From Saprospirales bacterium (GTDB taxonomy: Bacteria; Bacteroidota; Bacteroidia; Chitinophagales; Saprospiraceae): DNA of 64,000 nt. Below the pieces are notes generated by a model. That model had not been told where the DNA came from. It worked only from the letters and a program-made list of their open reading frames with translations, and ran no database searches. The position numbers and the translations under genes were made by a program. How positions within the stretch are numbered: the first letter of the stretch is position 1; each line of letters starts with the position of its first letter. The DNA is taken from positions 1-64,000 of the forward strand of contig PAAY01000035.1 in the NCBI GenBank assembly GCA_002698985.1, read 5' to 3'. Shown one piece after another: positions 43,732 through 50,505 of the stretch.

Positions 43732-45367
43732 GAAATCCTGCATTGACGCCCACCCATCCTTTGATGGCGGTGTCGTCTTTGGTGGTGGTTTCAATGATCG
43801 TGTAAGGCACAGCTTCCGAGTCGCCGGCCCTGCCCGTGTCGGGGTTCAGGCGTTGCGAAGCGAAGACATTGAGAGTGGGCCCGAAAAAGAACCCGATGTG
43901 TCGCCCGAGCCAGTGGTTCCAGCTCATTCGGAGCTGCCCCATGCTGTTGAGTTTATTCGTCAATGGTTCGCTTTCGTTGAGGTGGATGGCCATGAGTTCC
44001 AGGTTCAGCTCGGATTTGCGACCCGTGCGCAAAGCTGTTCCGAAACCATATCCAAATCCCCACAAGTAGCTGCCGTCTCCATCGGGGTAACGAGCCCCTG
44101 CGTAGAAGACATTGTAAAAGTGATGCGAACCGAGTTTCAACTGCGTATTGAAGTGCAGGCCTTCGCCCGCGTACAGGTCAAATTTGTTGTAGCCCTTTTT
44201 CACGAAGTTGAGCAAGCCGATGGACACCCCGCTCATGGTATCACTGGCATTGACCAGTGCCACCTGGATGCCTTTCACTTCAGCGGCCTTGTTGTACAGC
44301 GCGCTGACCTGAGCGCCGGATACATCCTCTGCCACATTCATCAAGCCACTCAACTGCGTGTTGGCATCGCCGCCGTTGAGGTTTGCCAGGCCGGCAAATT
44401 GCAAGGCATGAGCGTCGTTCCGCACCCGGTTGAAAAAGCCGGCCAGCTGCATGCGTGAGGCGTCGTTTTCCGACCAGTTGAAAAGGCCGGCCAGTTGCAT
44501 GGTCTGGGCATTTCCGGCAAAATTGAGTAAACCGGCCGCCTGGACTCCCCGGGCGGTTTTCAGGGTCATGTTGAACAGGCCGGCCACCTGGCTGCCGGTG
44601 GTATTGCCTTCCACAATGTTGCCGAGGCCGGCAGCCTGAAAGCCTTTCATGTTTCCCCGAAGGGAGTTCAAAAAGCCACCGATCTCTGCACCCTCCACGC
44701 CGCCGTTCATGCCCCACAGCAGGTTGAGTGAGGCATTGTTGATCACCTCATCGCTGCGCAAACCATTTGTTCCGACGAAAGGCACCAGCGATACCTGCAC
44801 CCGGCTGTGATTGCTGCGGTTGTCGAGCAGCCAGTGGGCTTCGTATTTCAGTTGTTGCAGGCGCAAGGCCTTTTCATCGATGGGGAACATGGTGCCCTGC
44901 ACCCGGCTCACCTCAGGCAAGGGGGGCAGCGCCACTTCCGAAACATCGATGGTGTCACGCTTTGGGAGCGGTGGCTCCTCTATGCTGGCAAGTCCCTCAT
45001 CCGGTGGCGGTGGCATTTCCTTTCTTTCCTTCTTTTTCTTCGGAACCTCGATCCGGGTGTTGCCCGGGTCGGGTTTCAGAATGATGTGCCCACCCACGTA
45101 CCTGTACCCGATCCCGGTATGACGGAACAAGGTCCGCAAGCCCTCATCGAGCGGGAGGTCATTGGCGGAGGCGGTGATTCGCTGCCGCACGTCTATCTGG
45201 TCACTGGAATAAGAAAAGCGGAGGTCGTAGCGCTTCGAAAGGTCGTTGAGGGCGCTCTTCAGCCTGGTGTTTTTGTACCCGAAACTGACCCTTTCCACGG
45301 GGTTGTTGCCTTGCGCAAAAGCGCAGAGCACAGCCAGCATGAGGCAGAGGGTAAATTGCAGTTTCAT
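43724..45367 (-). CDS. STN-domain protein with GxQxAGLxN surface repeats
   Basis: This 547-residue protein has a signal peptide (MKLQFTLCLMLAVLCAFAQ) and an STN (secretin/TonB short N-terminal) domain (about 25-100; LKSALNDLSKRYDLRFSYSSDQI). A Lys/Pro-rich linker is followed by about eight ~22-residue repeats of the type (G)xQxAGLxN (GFQAAGLGNI, GSQVAGLFNM, GVQAAGLLNF, TMQLAGLFNW, RMQLAGFFNR). A C-terminal barrel-like region ends GVNAGFRF. The repeats recall LA_2272-type surface repeats of Leptospira. It lies 41 bp after a FecR gene, where a TonB receptor with STN would usually be, so it may sense and signal to FecR. Confidence 0.82.
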   Translation of the reverse strand: MKLQFTLCLMLAVLCAFAQGNNPVERVSFGYKNTRLKSALNDLSKRYDLRFSYSSDQIDVRQRITASANDLPLDEGLRTLFRHTGIGYRYVGGHIILKPDPGNTRIEVPKKKKERKEMPPPPDEGLASIEEPPLPKRDTIDVSEVALPPLPEVSRVQGTMFPIDEKALRLQQLKYEAHWLLDNRSNHSRVQVSLVPFVGTNGLRSDEVINNASLNLLWGMNGGVEGAEIGGFLNSLRGNMKGFQAAGLGNIVEGNTTGSQVAGLFNMTLKTARGVQAAGLLNFAGNAQTMQLAGLFNWSENDASRMQLAGFFNRVRNDAHALQFAGLANLNGGDANTQLSGLMNVAEDVSGAQVSALYNKAAEVKGIQVALVNASDTMSGVSIGLLNFVKKGYNKFDLYAGEGLHFNTQLKLGSHHFYNVFYAGARYPDGDGSYLWGFGYGFGTALRTGRKSELNLELMAIHLNESEPLTNKLNSMGQLRMSWNHWLGRHIGFFFGPTLNVFASQRLNPDTGRAGDSEAVPYTIIETTTKDDTAIKGWVGVNAGFRF

Positions 45368-45408
45368 TGACAGATCGGGTGTGGTGATCATTCAGGGGGC
45401 AGACCTGC

Positions 45409-46401
45409 TCAGCGGCAACTGTGGCCTTTCAGCAAGATGCTGTCGCCTTTTGCTTCTATCTCGAATCCAAGCGTGGCAGACAGCACGTCCAGCACCTCAT
45501 CGAGTCTTGGTTTTACGAAGGTGGAGGTGTAATGACAGTCGAGCAGCGCAGGGTCTTCCACCACGATTTCACGGTCGAAATACCGCTCCAGCGCGGGGAT
45601 GATATCCCGCATCAGGTTGTCGTCGAAATAGAGCACCTCATTGCGCCAGGCCATGGCATTCGGGTTTTCCACTTTCTCCATTTTCTTTTCTTCGTCAAAA
45701 ACCCGGACAGCTTCACCGGCGGTCAGCATGGTCTTTTCCGAAGAAACCGCCTCGTCAAAAGCCACGGCCACTTTGCCGTGCTCAACGGCCACTTCCACTT
45801 CTTTTTCATCTGGGTAAGCCCTGACGTTGAAGGCCGTTCCCAACACCGTCGTCGTCACATCGCCGGAACGCACGGTGAAGCGGGCGCCATTCTGCCTGGT
45901 CACTTCGAAAAAGGCCTCACCGGTCAGTTGGACGAGCCGTTCTGAAAAATCAGCAGCATATTCAAGACGACTGTTTTCGTTGAGTGTTACAATGCTGCTG
46001 TCGGGCAACATCAGCTCCAGCTTTTCGCCTTCGCCGCTGGCAAAGACCTGCATTTGCGCTGGCTCAACACCCCGGTTGAGGAACCACCAGGTACCTGCCA
46101 GCAGGATGAAAACCGCCGCTGCGGCACGCCATTGCCAGGAAAACAAGGGCAAGACCCTCGGCTTGTGAACAGGCTCAGCTTCCACGGCATCCGTAATTCG
46201 TTGCCATGCCGCTCCGCTTCCGGAACCGAAGTCCTCATCAGCAGGGGCTGTCAGGGTCCACAACTGTTTCGCATCTTCAAAGAACTTTTTGTTGGCTTCG
46301 TCGGCTTCCAGCCATTCAAACAGCTGTTGCTCCTCCTGCGGCGACGTTTCGCCGCTCAGGTGCTTTGCAATGAGCTCATCGTATGATTTGTTGTTTTTCA
46401 C
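45409..46401 (-). CDS. FecR-family anti-sigma regulator (FecR/DUF4974)
   Basis: This 330-residue protein has a cytosolic N-terminus (MKNNKSYDELIAKHLSGETSPQEEQQLFEWL), one transmembrane helix (~91-108), then a FecR domain (ELMLPDSSIVTLNENSRLEYAADF, GEAFFEVTRQNGARFTVRSGDV). A C-terminal DUF4974 module (LYFDDNLMRDIIPALERYFDREI) ends the protein. It should hold an ECF sigma factor at the membrane and release it on a signal from an outer-membrane STN protein. The STN protein follows, but no ECF sigma gene is upstream or nearby, which is unusual. Confidence 0.9.
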   Translation of the reverse strand: MKNNKSYDELIAKHLSGETSPQEEQQLFEWLEADEANKKFFEDAKQLWTLTAPADEDFGSGSGAAWQRITDAVEAEPVHKPRVLPLFSWQWRAAAAVFILLAGTWWFLNRGVEPAQMQVFASGEGEKLELMLPDSSIVTLNENSRLEYAADFSERLVQLTGEAFFEVTRQNGARFTVRSGDVTTTVLGTAFNVRAYPDEKEVEVAVEHGKVAVAFDEAVSSEKTMLTAGEAVRVFDEEKKMEKVENPNAMAWRNEVLYFDDNLMRDIIPALERYFDREIVVEDPALLDCHYTSTFVKPRLDEVLDVLSATLGFEIEAKGDSILLKGHSCR

Positions 46402-46661
46402 TTTTTGAAGCCGTTTCGAGTGTTAGATGCGGGCAGTTTGGTCTCCCCCCTATTCAGCTTGCAATTTTATTTTTTCTTTTTGAAACCGGAATGGTATGGG
46501 GAGTAGGGAGTAGGGAGTAGGGAGTAGGGTTTGGAGGTGCTGGCTCTTTCATCCCTCATCCCTCATCCCTCACCCCAGGTGTAGGGTGTAGAGTTTAGAG
46601 TGTAGAGTTTGGAGGTGCTAGCTTTTTCATCCCTGATCCCTCATCCCTCATCCCTAACTTT
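46402..46661. repeat. Composite heptamer arrays upstream of the FecR gene
   Basis: No gene is present. GTAGGGA units (46499-46532), GGAGGTGCTGGCTC, CATCCCT units (46548-46574), GTGTAGG/GTTTAGA units (46579-46611), GGAGGTGCTAGCTT and CATCCCT units (46627-46656) follow in order. The last part repeats the first with a period of about 79 bp. The module order matches 37.98-38.4 kb and, in complement, 47.81-48.02 kb. Confidence 0.88.
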
Positions 46662-46705
46662 GTTTTCCTTCGGAAAACGTGGCGATCCAGAGATCGCCAA
46701 TACGT
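46662..46705. repeat. REP-like hairpin pair
   Basis: GTTTTCC-TTC-GGAAAAC (46662-46678) is followed by GGCGATC-CAGA-GATCGCC (46681-46698) and AATACG. It is related to the pair at 17737-17758. Confidence 0.65.
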
Positions 46706-46739
46706 GATGCAATTCACATTACACCCGGAACCTTCGGCC

Positions 46740-46747
46740 TATCTTTG
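46740..46747 (+). promoter_or_regulatory. -7 promoter box for the hydroxylase gene
   Basis: TATCTTTG matches TAnnTTTG and lies 27 nt before the ATG at 46775, downstream of an alternative in-frame ATG at 46679. Confidence 0.45.
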
Positions 46748-46774
46748 TCGTTTTTGCGAAGAAAATACACGAGT

Positions 46775-47812
46775 ATGGAATACCTCCAGACCTTCATCAA
46801 CGGCTATACGGGCTACGCCAACTACCTCTGGCACGAGATCACTCACCCCAACTGGCACAATTACTTTTACTGGCTGCTGCTGGTGTCGGGGTTCTTTTTC
46901 CTGCTGGAAATACTGACCCCCTGGCGCAAAGACCAGCCCCGTTTCAGGAAGGATTTCTGGCTGGACTTCTTTTACATGTTTTTCAATTTCTTCCTCTTTT
47001 CGCTCATCATCTACAACGCCGCCTCCGATGTGGTGGTGAAGTTTTTCAACGACATAATACTCAGCGTTACCGGCTTTGATTTGCAGGCTTCCAACCCCAT
47101 GCGCCATTGGCCCATGTGGGCGGTGCTGCTGACCGGCTTCGTAGTGCGTGACTTCGTGCAGTGGTGGACCCACCGCCTGCTGCACCGGGTGCCAAAGCTT
47201 TGGGAATTCCACAAGGTGCACCATTCCGTGGAGCAGATGGGCTTTGCCGCACACCTGCGCTACCACTGGATGGAAAACGTGGTGTACCGCAGCATCGAAT
47301 ACATTCCGTTGGCCCTGCTGGGTATCGGCCTTTATGACTTTTTCATCATCCACATCTTCACCCTGGCTGTGGGGCACTACAACCACTCCAACATCAGCGT
47401 GCCCGGCTGGGTAACCGGCGGGGTGCTTGGTGCGCTGGTGGGCCTTGTCATTGCCACCGGCGGCTTTGACGTGAACCTGCTTAAGGACCCTTCCCCCGCC
47501 CTCCAATTTGCCACCGTGGCCGGCTCTGCCGTTGCGGGCAGCCTGGTGCTGGCCCCGGTTATGAAGATCATCTTCAACAGTCCCGAAATGCACATCTGGC
47601 ACCACGCCCACGACCTGCCGGCCGAACGTCCCTACGGTGTCAATTTCGGTCTTACGCTGGCCATCTGGGATTACATTTTCGGAACCAACTACATCCCCTA
47701 CGAAGGCCGGGACATCCGCCTGGGCTTCCCGGGTGTGGAGCAGTTTCCGAATTCTTTCCTTCGGCAAAATTTACACGGAATAGTGGCGGAGAAGGAAGGG
47801 AACAAGGGTTAG
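46775..47812 (+). CDS. Sterol desaturase / fatty acid hydroxylase-superfamily membrane protein
   Basis: This 345-residue inner-membrane di-iron protein has several hydrophobic helices and the histidine clusters HRLLH, HKVHH, GHYNH and HIWHH that bind the di-iron centre. These enzymes hydroxylate or desaturate lipids (sterols, fatty acids, carotenoids, sphingolipids); the substrate is open. ATG 46775 is chosen because a promoter box precedes it and the upstream 32 codons cross a REP hairpin. Its stop codon (GGT TAG GGATG) leads straight into an AGGGATG heptamer array. Confidence 0.92.
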   Translation: MEYLQTFINGYTGYANYLWHEITHPNWHNYFYWLLLVSGFFFLLEILTPWRKDQPRFRKDFWLDFFYMFFNFFLFSLIIYNAASDVVVKFFNDIILSVTGFDLQASNPMRHWPMWAVLLTGFVVRDFVQWWTHRLLHRVPKLWEFHKVHHSVEQMGFAAHLRYHWMENVVYRSIEYIPLALLGIGLYDFFIIHIFTLAVGHYNHSNISVPGWVTGGVLGALVGLVIATGGFDVNLLKDPSPALQFATVAGSAVAGSLVLAPVMKIIFNSPEMHIWHHAHDLPAERPYGVNFGLTLAIWDYIFGTNYIPYEGRDIRLGFPGVEQFPNSFLRQNLHGIVAEKEGNKG

Positions 47813-48025
47813 GGATGCCCCGAAAGCTTTCGGGGGAGGGATGAAAGAGCTAGCCCCTCCCAACACTACTCCCTACTCCCTACTCTCAATAACCGCAGAG
47901 TAAAACAGAGTTATCTCACAGAGTTCCACAGAGTTTTTTCACGGAGTTGGACCGACCTAGCATCTCCAAACCCTACACTCTAAACTCTACACCCTACACC
48001 AGGGATGAGAGATGAGGGAATAAAT
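47812..48025. repeat. Composite heptamer arrays in reverse orientation, with palindrome
   Basis: No gene is present. AGGGATG words are split by the perfect palindrome CCCCGAAAGCTTTCGGGG (47818-47835). Then come GAAAGAGCTAGCCCC, CTACTCC heptamers, AACCGCAGAGTAAAACAGAG words, GGAGTTGGACC, the CCCTACACTCTAAACTCTAC array and AGGGATGAGAGATGAGGG. This is the reverse complement of the module order at 46.5 kb and 38 kb. Confidence 0.88.
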
Positions 48026-48047
48026 TTTTGTAAGTCTTGTAATACAT

Positions 48048-48386
48048 CTACCCTTTCTTTTGAAGGGACTTGACCTCCTCTTTCAACACGGGTAAATAGC
48101 GGATGGCTATCAGCCAGATTATATCATCGGAGACGGAATCATATCCATGAATGATCCTATTCCGGGTATCAACTATTTTCCTTGAGTGGCTAATTTCTAT
48201 ATTAGGGTGTATCTTCAAAATCCTGCTCATAGCTTCCCCAATAATTTCAATATTTCTCTCAATCGCTCTTTTGGTCTTCAAGTCCTTTTTGAAGTCATGA
48301 AAATTCAACGGCTGGGGTAAAAAACTATTTATCTCCTGTATCGCCCGATCAATGTCCTCAAGCCACACGTTTATCTCTTCGTGCAT
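48048..48386 (-). CDS. hepT: HepT-family toxin (HEPN RNase) of a HepT-MntA module
   Basis: This 112-residue all-helical HEPN protein has the catalytic RX4HXY motif R75-NRII-H80-G-Y82. It is the toxin partner of a MNT-domain antitoxin; HepT cleaves RNA and is silenced when MntA adds AMP to its tyrosine, probably Y82 here. It overlaps the mntA gene by 29 bp, so the pair is coupled. The genes are AT-rich against their neighbours and lie between heptamer arrays (47.8-48.0 and 48.78 kb), in keeping with acquisition. Confidence 0.92.
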   Translation of the reverse strand: MHEEINVWLEDIDRAIQEINSFLPQPLNFHDFKKDLKTKRAIERNIEIIGEAMSRILKIHPNIEISHSRKIVDTRNRIIHGYDSVSDDIIWLIAIRYLPVLKEEVKSLQKKG

Positions 48387-48678
48387 AGATGACAGTTTTA
48401 TTTCGATTGATCAATTCTTCAAACACTTTGTTGCTGATAGATTTTTGCTCAAGTAAATCCACTTTTCTTTTTAGAATTTTTTCCAGTTCAAACTTCAATG
48501 AGAAATAATTTTCTGCGTATTTCAGTGGATCTTCATCTGCGATGGCGACTATGAAATCTACGTCACTTTTTTCATTGAATTTATCGGTGAGCACAGACCC
48601 AAAAGCATAAAGCGCCTCAACATTGTGCCTTGCACAAGCCTCAGCAATTGACTGTCGGTATTTTTGAAGAAAATTCAT
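48358..48678 (-). CDS. mntA: MntA-family minimal nucleotidyltransferase antitoxin
   Basis: This 106-residue protein has the nucleotidyltransferase motif GSX10DXD exactly (G27-S28 ... D39-V-D41). It adds AMP to HepT, neutralising the toxin. ATG 48678 begins MNFLQKYRQSIAE; the longer frame has no homology. A -7 box lies at 48699-48706 on the minus strand. In these systems the antitoxin gene comes first, as here. Confidence 0.92.
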   Translation of the reverse strand: MNFLQKYRQSIAEACARHNVEALYAFGSVLTDKFNEKSDVDFIVAIADEDPLKYAENYFSLKFELEKILKRKVDLLEQKSISNKVFEELINRNKTVIYARRDKRVA

Positions 48679-48698
48679 TCTAAAATGATTAATCCATC

Positions 48699-48706
48699 CA
48701 AAGGTA
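48699..48706 (-). promoter_or_regulatory. -7 promoter box for mntA-hepT
   Basis: On the minus strand TACCTTTG lies 20 nt before the mntA ATG. Confidence 0.5.
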
Positions 48707-48778
48707 ACGGAAAAAATTGGTGGAAAAAGCCAGGTGCATAAGAAGAATCCCAAAGCCTACAACCTTACGCAAGGACAG

Positions 48779-48826
48779 GTTCATCCCTCATCCCTGATCC
48801 CTCATTCCTGTTCCTGTTCCTGCTCC
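48779..48826. repeat. CATCCCT and TGTTCC repeat array inside the 3' end of the DUF983 gene
   Basis: CATCCCT, CATCCCT, GATCCCT, CATTCC are followed by three TGTTCC-like 6-mers. On the minus strand they encode the tail GTGTGMRDQG and the stop codon of the DUF983 protein. Confidence 0.8.
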
Positions 48827-49195
48827 CGGCTGGTACTTTACATTGAAATTGATCCAGATGGCCCGGCTGATGCGAAAGAACCAGACGAAAAGAACGGCCA
48901 TGGTGGCAACCATTAGTCCGAAGGCCAGTTGCCAGTCCATACCAAAAACCAGGATGGCAGTTCCGACGAAAATGAGGGCAAACCAGCCGGTAATGATGTA
49001 AGAGATGAACATGGCACCATAGTAAAAGCCGGGTTCCAGAAAGTACTTCTGCCCGCAGACGGGACAGTTTTTAGGCATATCAAAGGGCTTCTGAAAACTG
49101 AAGGTGCCCGTTTCGAAGAGGTCGCCTTCCTGGCAACGGGGGCATTTCAGGTTGAAAATGCTGTAGGCTTTGGTTCCTTTTCTAAACAGACTCAT
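48788..49195 (-). CDS. DUF983 membrane protein with zinc-ribbon-like cysteines
   Basis: This 135-residue protein has two CXXC pairs, C18/C21 (LKCPRCQEG) and C44/C47 (NCPVCGQ), then two transmembrane helices (about 56-80 and 87-110), as in the DUF983 family. The function is unknown; members often lie near heme-copper oxidase genes, but not here. The last ~10 residues come from a repeat array (Gly-Thr-Gly-Thr), so the natural C-terminus has been altered. A promoter box TACCTTTG lies 25 nt upstream (49221-49228, minus). Confidence 0.88.
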   Translation of the reverse strand: MSLFRKGTKAYSIFNLKCPRCQEGDLFETGTFSFQKPFDMPKNCPVCGQKYFLEPGFYYGAMFISYIITGWFALIFVGTAILVFGMDWQLAFGLMVATMAVLFVWFFRISRAIWINFNVKYQPGAGTGTGMRDQG

Positions 49196-49261
49196 GGTGC
49201 AAGAGGATTTTTAAAGGCCGCAAAGGTAGGCTGGGAAAAGACCAACAGTAGGTGATCAATG

Positions 49262-50137
49262 TCACATTTTAACGAAATCAAAAAAATGCCTGAGCACGCT
49301 TTCAGGATCCTCCACCTGCGGGTAATGGCCAACCCCTTCCAAAAACTCTACCCTGGCTTTCGGGTTCATCTTGGCAAAATACGCTCCGACGTGCCTGCCT
49401 GAGATGGGATCATCAGTGCCATTGATGTGCAGCAGCGGCACGGGACAATGGACAATGGCCTCCACCCAGCGGCTTTTCCAGGTGTTGCGCTCCTGCATGT
49501 AACGGATGAGTTTAGGAAGGATGGCCTTTCCATTGTTGAATGCAATCAATGACCAGAATTCATCCATTTCTTCCGGGTTGGGCCGGGTTGCCGTTCCGAA
49601 AATCCCGTTGAAAGTCCTGCTGAGTTGAGTTTTTCCGAGGAAGGGCGTCAGCATCCATCCGACAGGGCTGGCCAGCAGCTTCTGGATCAGCCTCGGCCGG
49701 TGCTGTCCCGGGAAGATGCCGCCATTGAGCAGGGTCATGGACCTGATGTTTAGTTTCTGCGCTCCGGCATGTTCCATCTGCCGGGCAATGAGTTCCTGCG
49801 CCACCGTGTCGCCATAGTCATGGGCCAGGATGTGTAAGTCTTCAATTCCCTTCGCTTTCAGCAATGCCGTCAATAGGTCGGCCTGCCTCATCAGGCTGTA
49901 AGGGTAGGATGCTGGCTTCTCAGAAAATCCAAAGCCGATCATATCCGGTGCAAGAACCCTGAACTTTTTCGTCAACTCCGGCCAGAGGCGGTGCCAGTCC
50001 CAACTTGCGGTTGGAAAACCGTGAATGAGCAAAAGTGCTGGCCCTTCACCCTGCTCCCGGTAAAAAATCCGGTACCCGTCAAACTCAAAGTATTGGCCCT
50101 GCTGCAGCCATGACGATAATTGTGGGGATAAATTCAT
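49262..50137 (-). CDS. Alpha/beta hydrolase (epoxide hydrolase / haloalkane dehalogenase-like)
   Basis: This 291-residue enzyme has the oxyanion motif LIHGFPTASWDW (39-42 HGFP) and an Asp nucleophile D107 in LAHDYGD, as in epoxide hydrolases and haloalkane dehalogenases rather than serine esterases. Acid and base residues are in NGTDDPISG and EGVGHYPQVE. The substrate is unknown. ATG 50137 is preferred; the promoter box TACCTTTG ends 4 nt before it, so the mRNA may be leaderless. Confidence 0.9.
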   Translation of the reverse strand: MNLSPQLSSWLQQGQYFEFDGYRIFYREQGEGPALLLIHGFPTASWDWHRLWPELTKKFRVLAPDMIGFGFSEKPASYPYSLMRQADLLTALLKAKGIEDLHILAHDYGDTVAQELIARQMEHAGAQKLNIRSMTLLNGGIFPGQHRPRLIQKLLASPVGWMLTPFLGKTQLSRTFNGIFGTATRPNPEEMDEFWSLIAFNNGKAILPKLIRYMQERNTWKSRWVEAIVHCPVPLLHINGTDDPISGRHVGAYFAKMNPKARVEFLEGVGHYPQVEDPESVLRHFFDFVKM

Positions 50138-50141
50138 GCGC

Positions 50142-50149
50142 CAAAGGTA
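50142..50149 (-). promoter_or_regulatory. -7 box abutting the hydrolase start codon (leaderless candidate)
   Basis: On the minus strand TACCTTTG-GCGC-ATG. The first bases of the box are shared with the last AGCTAC unit of an upstream heptamer array. Confidence 0.5.
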
Positions 50150-50492
50150 GCTCATAGCTCATAGCTCGTAGCTCGTAGCTGGTAGTTGATTCTGCTAAAC
50201 TCTGTTCTTTTAACCACAGAGATAAACAGAGTTTTGACACGGAGTTCCACAGAGATGAAAGAGCTAGCCCCCTCCCTACTCCCTACTCTCTACTCCCTAC
50301 TCTCAATAACCACAGAGTTGAACAGAGTATTCCTGCTAACCGACAACCGACAACCGATCCCGGGCGAAGCCCCGGGAACAACCGACAACCGACAACAACC
50401 TCCATAATCCTCCATAATCCTCATAATCCTCCATAATCCTCCATAATCCTCCATAATCCATCATAACCCTCCACAATCCATCACCAACCTCC
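50150..50492. repeat. Composite short-word repeat region
   Basis: No gene is present. In order there are AGCTCAT/AGCTCGT heptamers (50150-50187), CTCTGTTCTTTTAACCACAG words, GAAAGAGCTAGCCCC with CTACTCC heptamers (to 50320), and ACAACCG heptamers (50336-50395) split by the palindrome CCCGGG-CGAAG-CCCCGGG. ATAATCCTCC 10-mers (50396-50490) end just before the AarF gene. Confidence 0.88.
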
Positions 50493-50493
50493 T

Positions 50494-50501
50494 TAAATTT
50501 G
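50494..50501 (+). promoter_or_regulatory. -7 box abutting the AarF-like start codon (leaderless candidate)
   Basis: TAAATTTG-GCGC-ATG, with four bases between box and start codon. It lies directly after the ATAATCCTCC array. Confidence 0.5.
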
Positions 50502-50505
50502 GCGC

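Noticed and set aside
46739-47767. Minus-strand open frame of 342 codons
   Set aside because: It is a shadow of the sterol desaturase-like gene, whose His motifs define the real frame.
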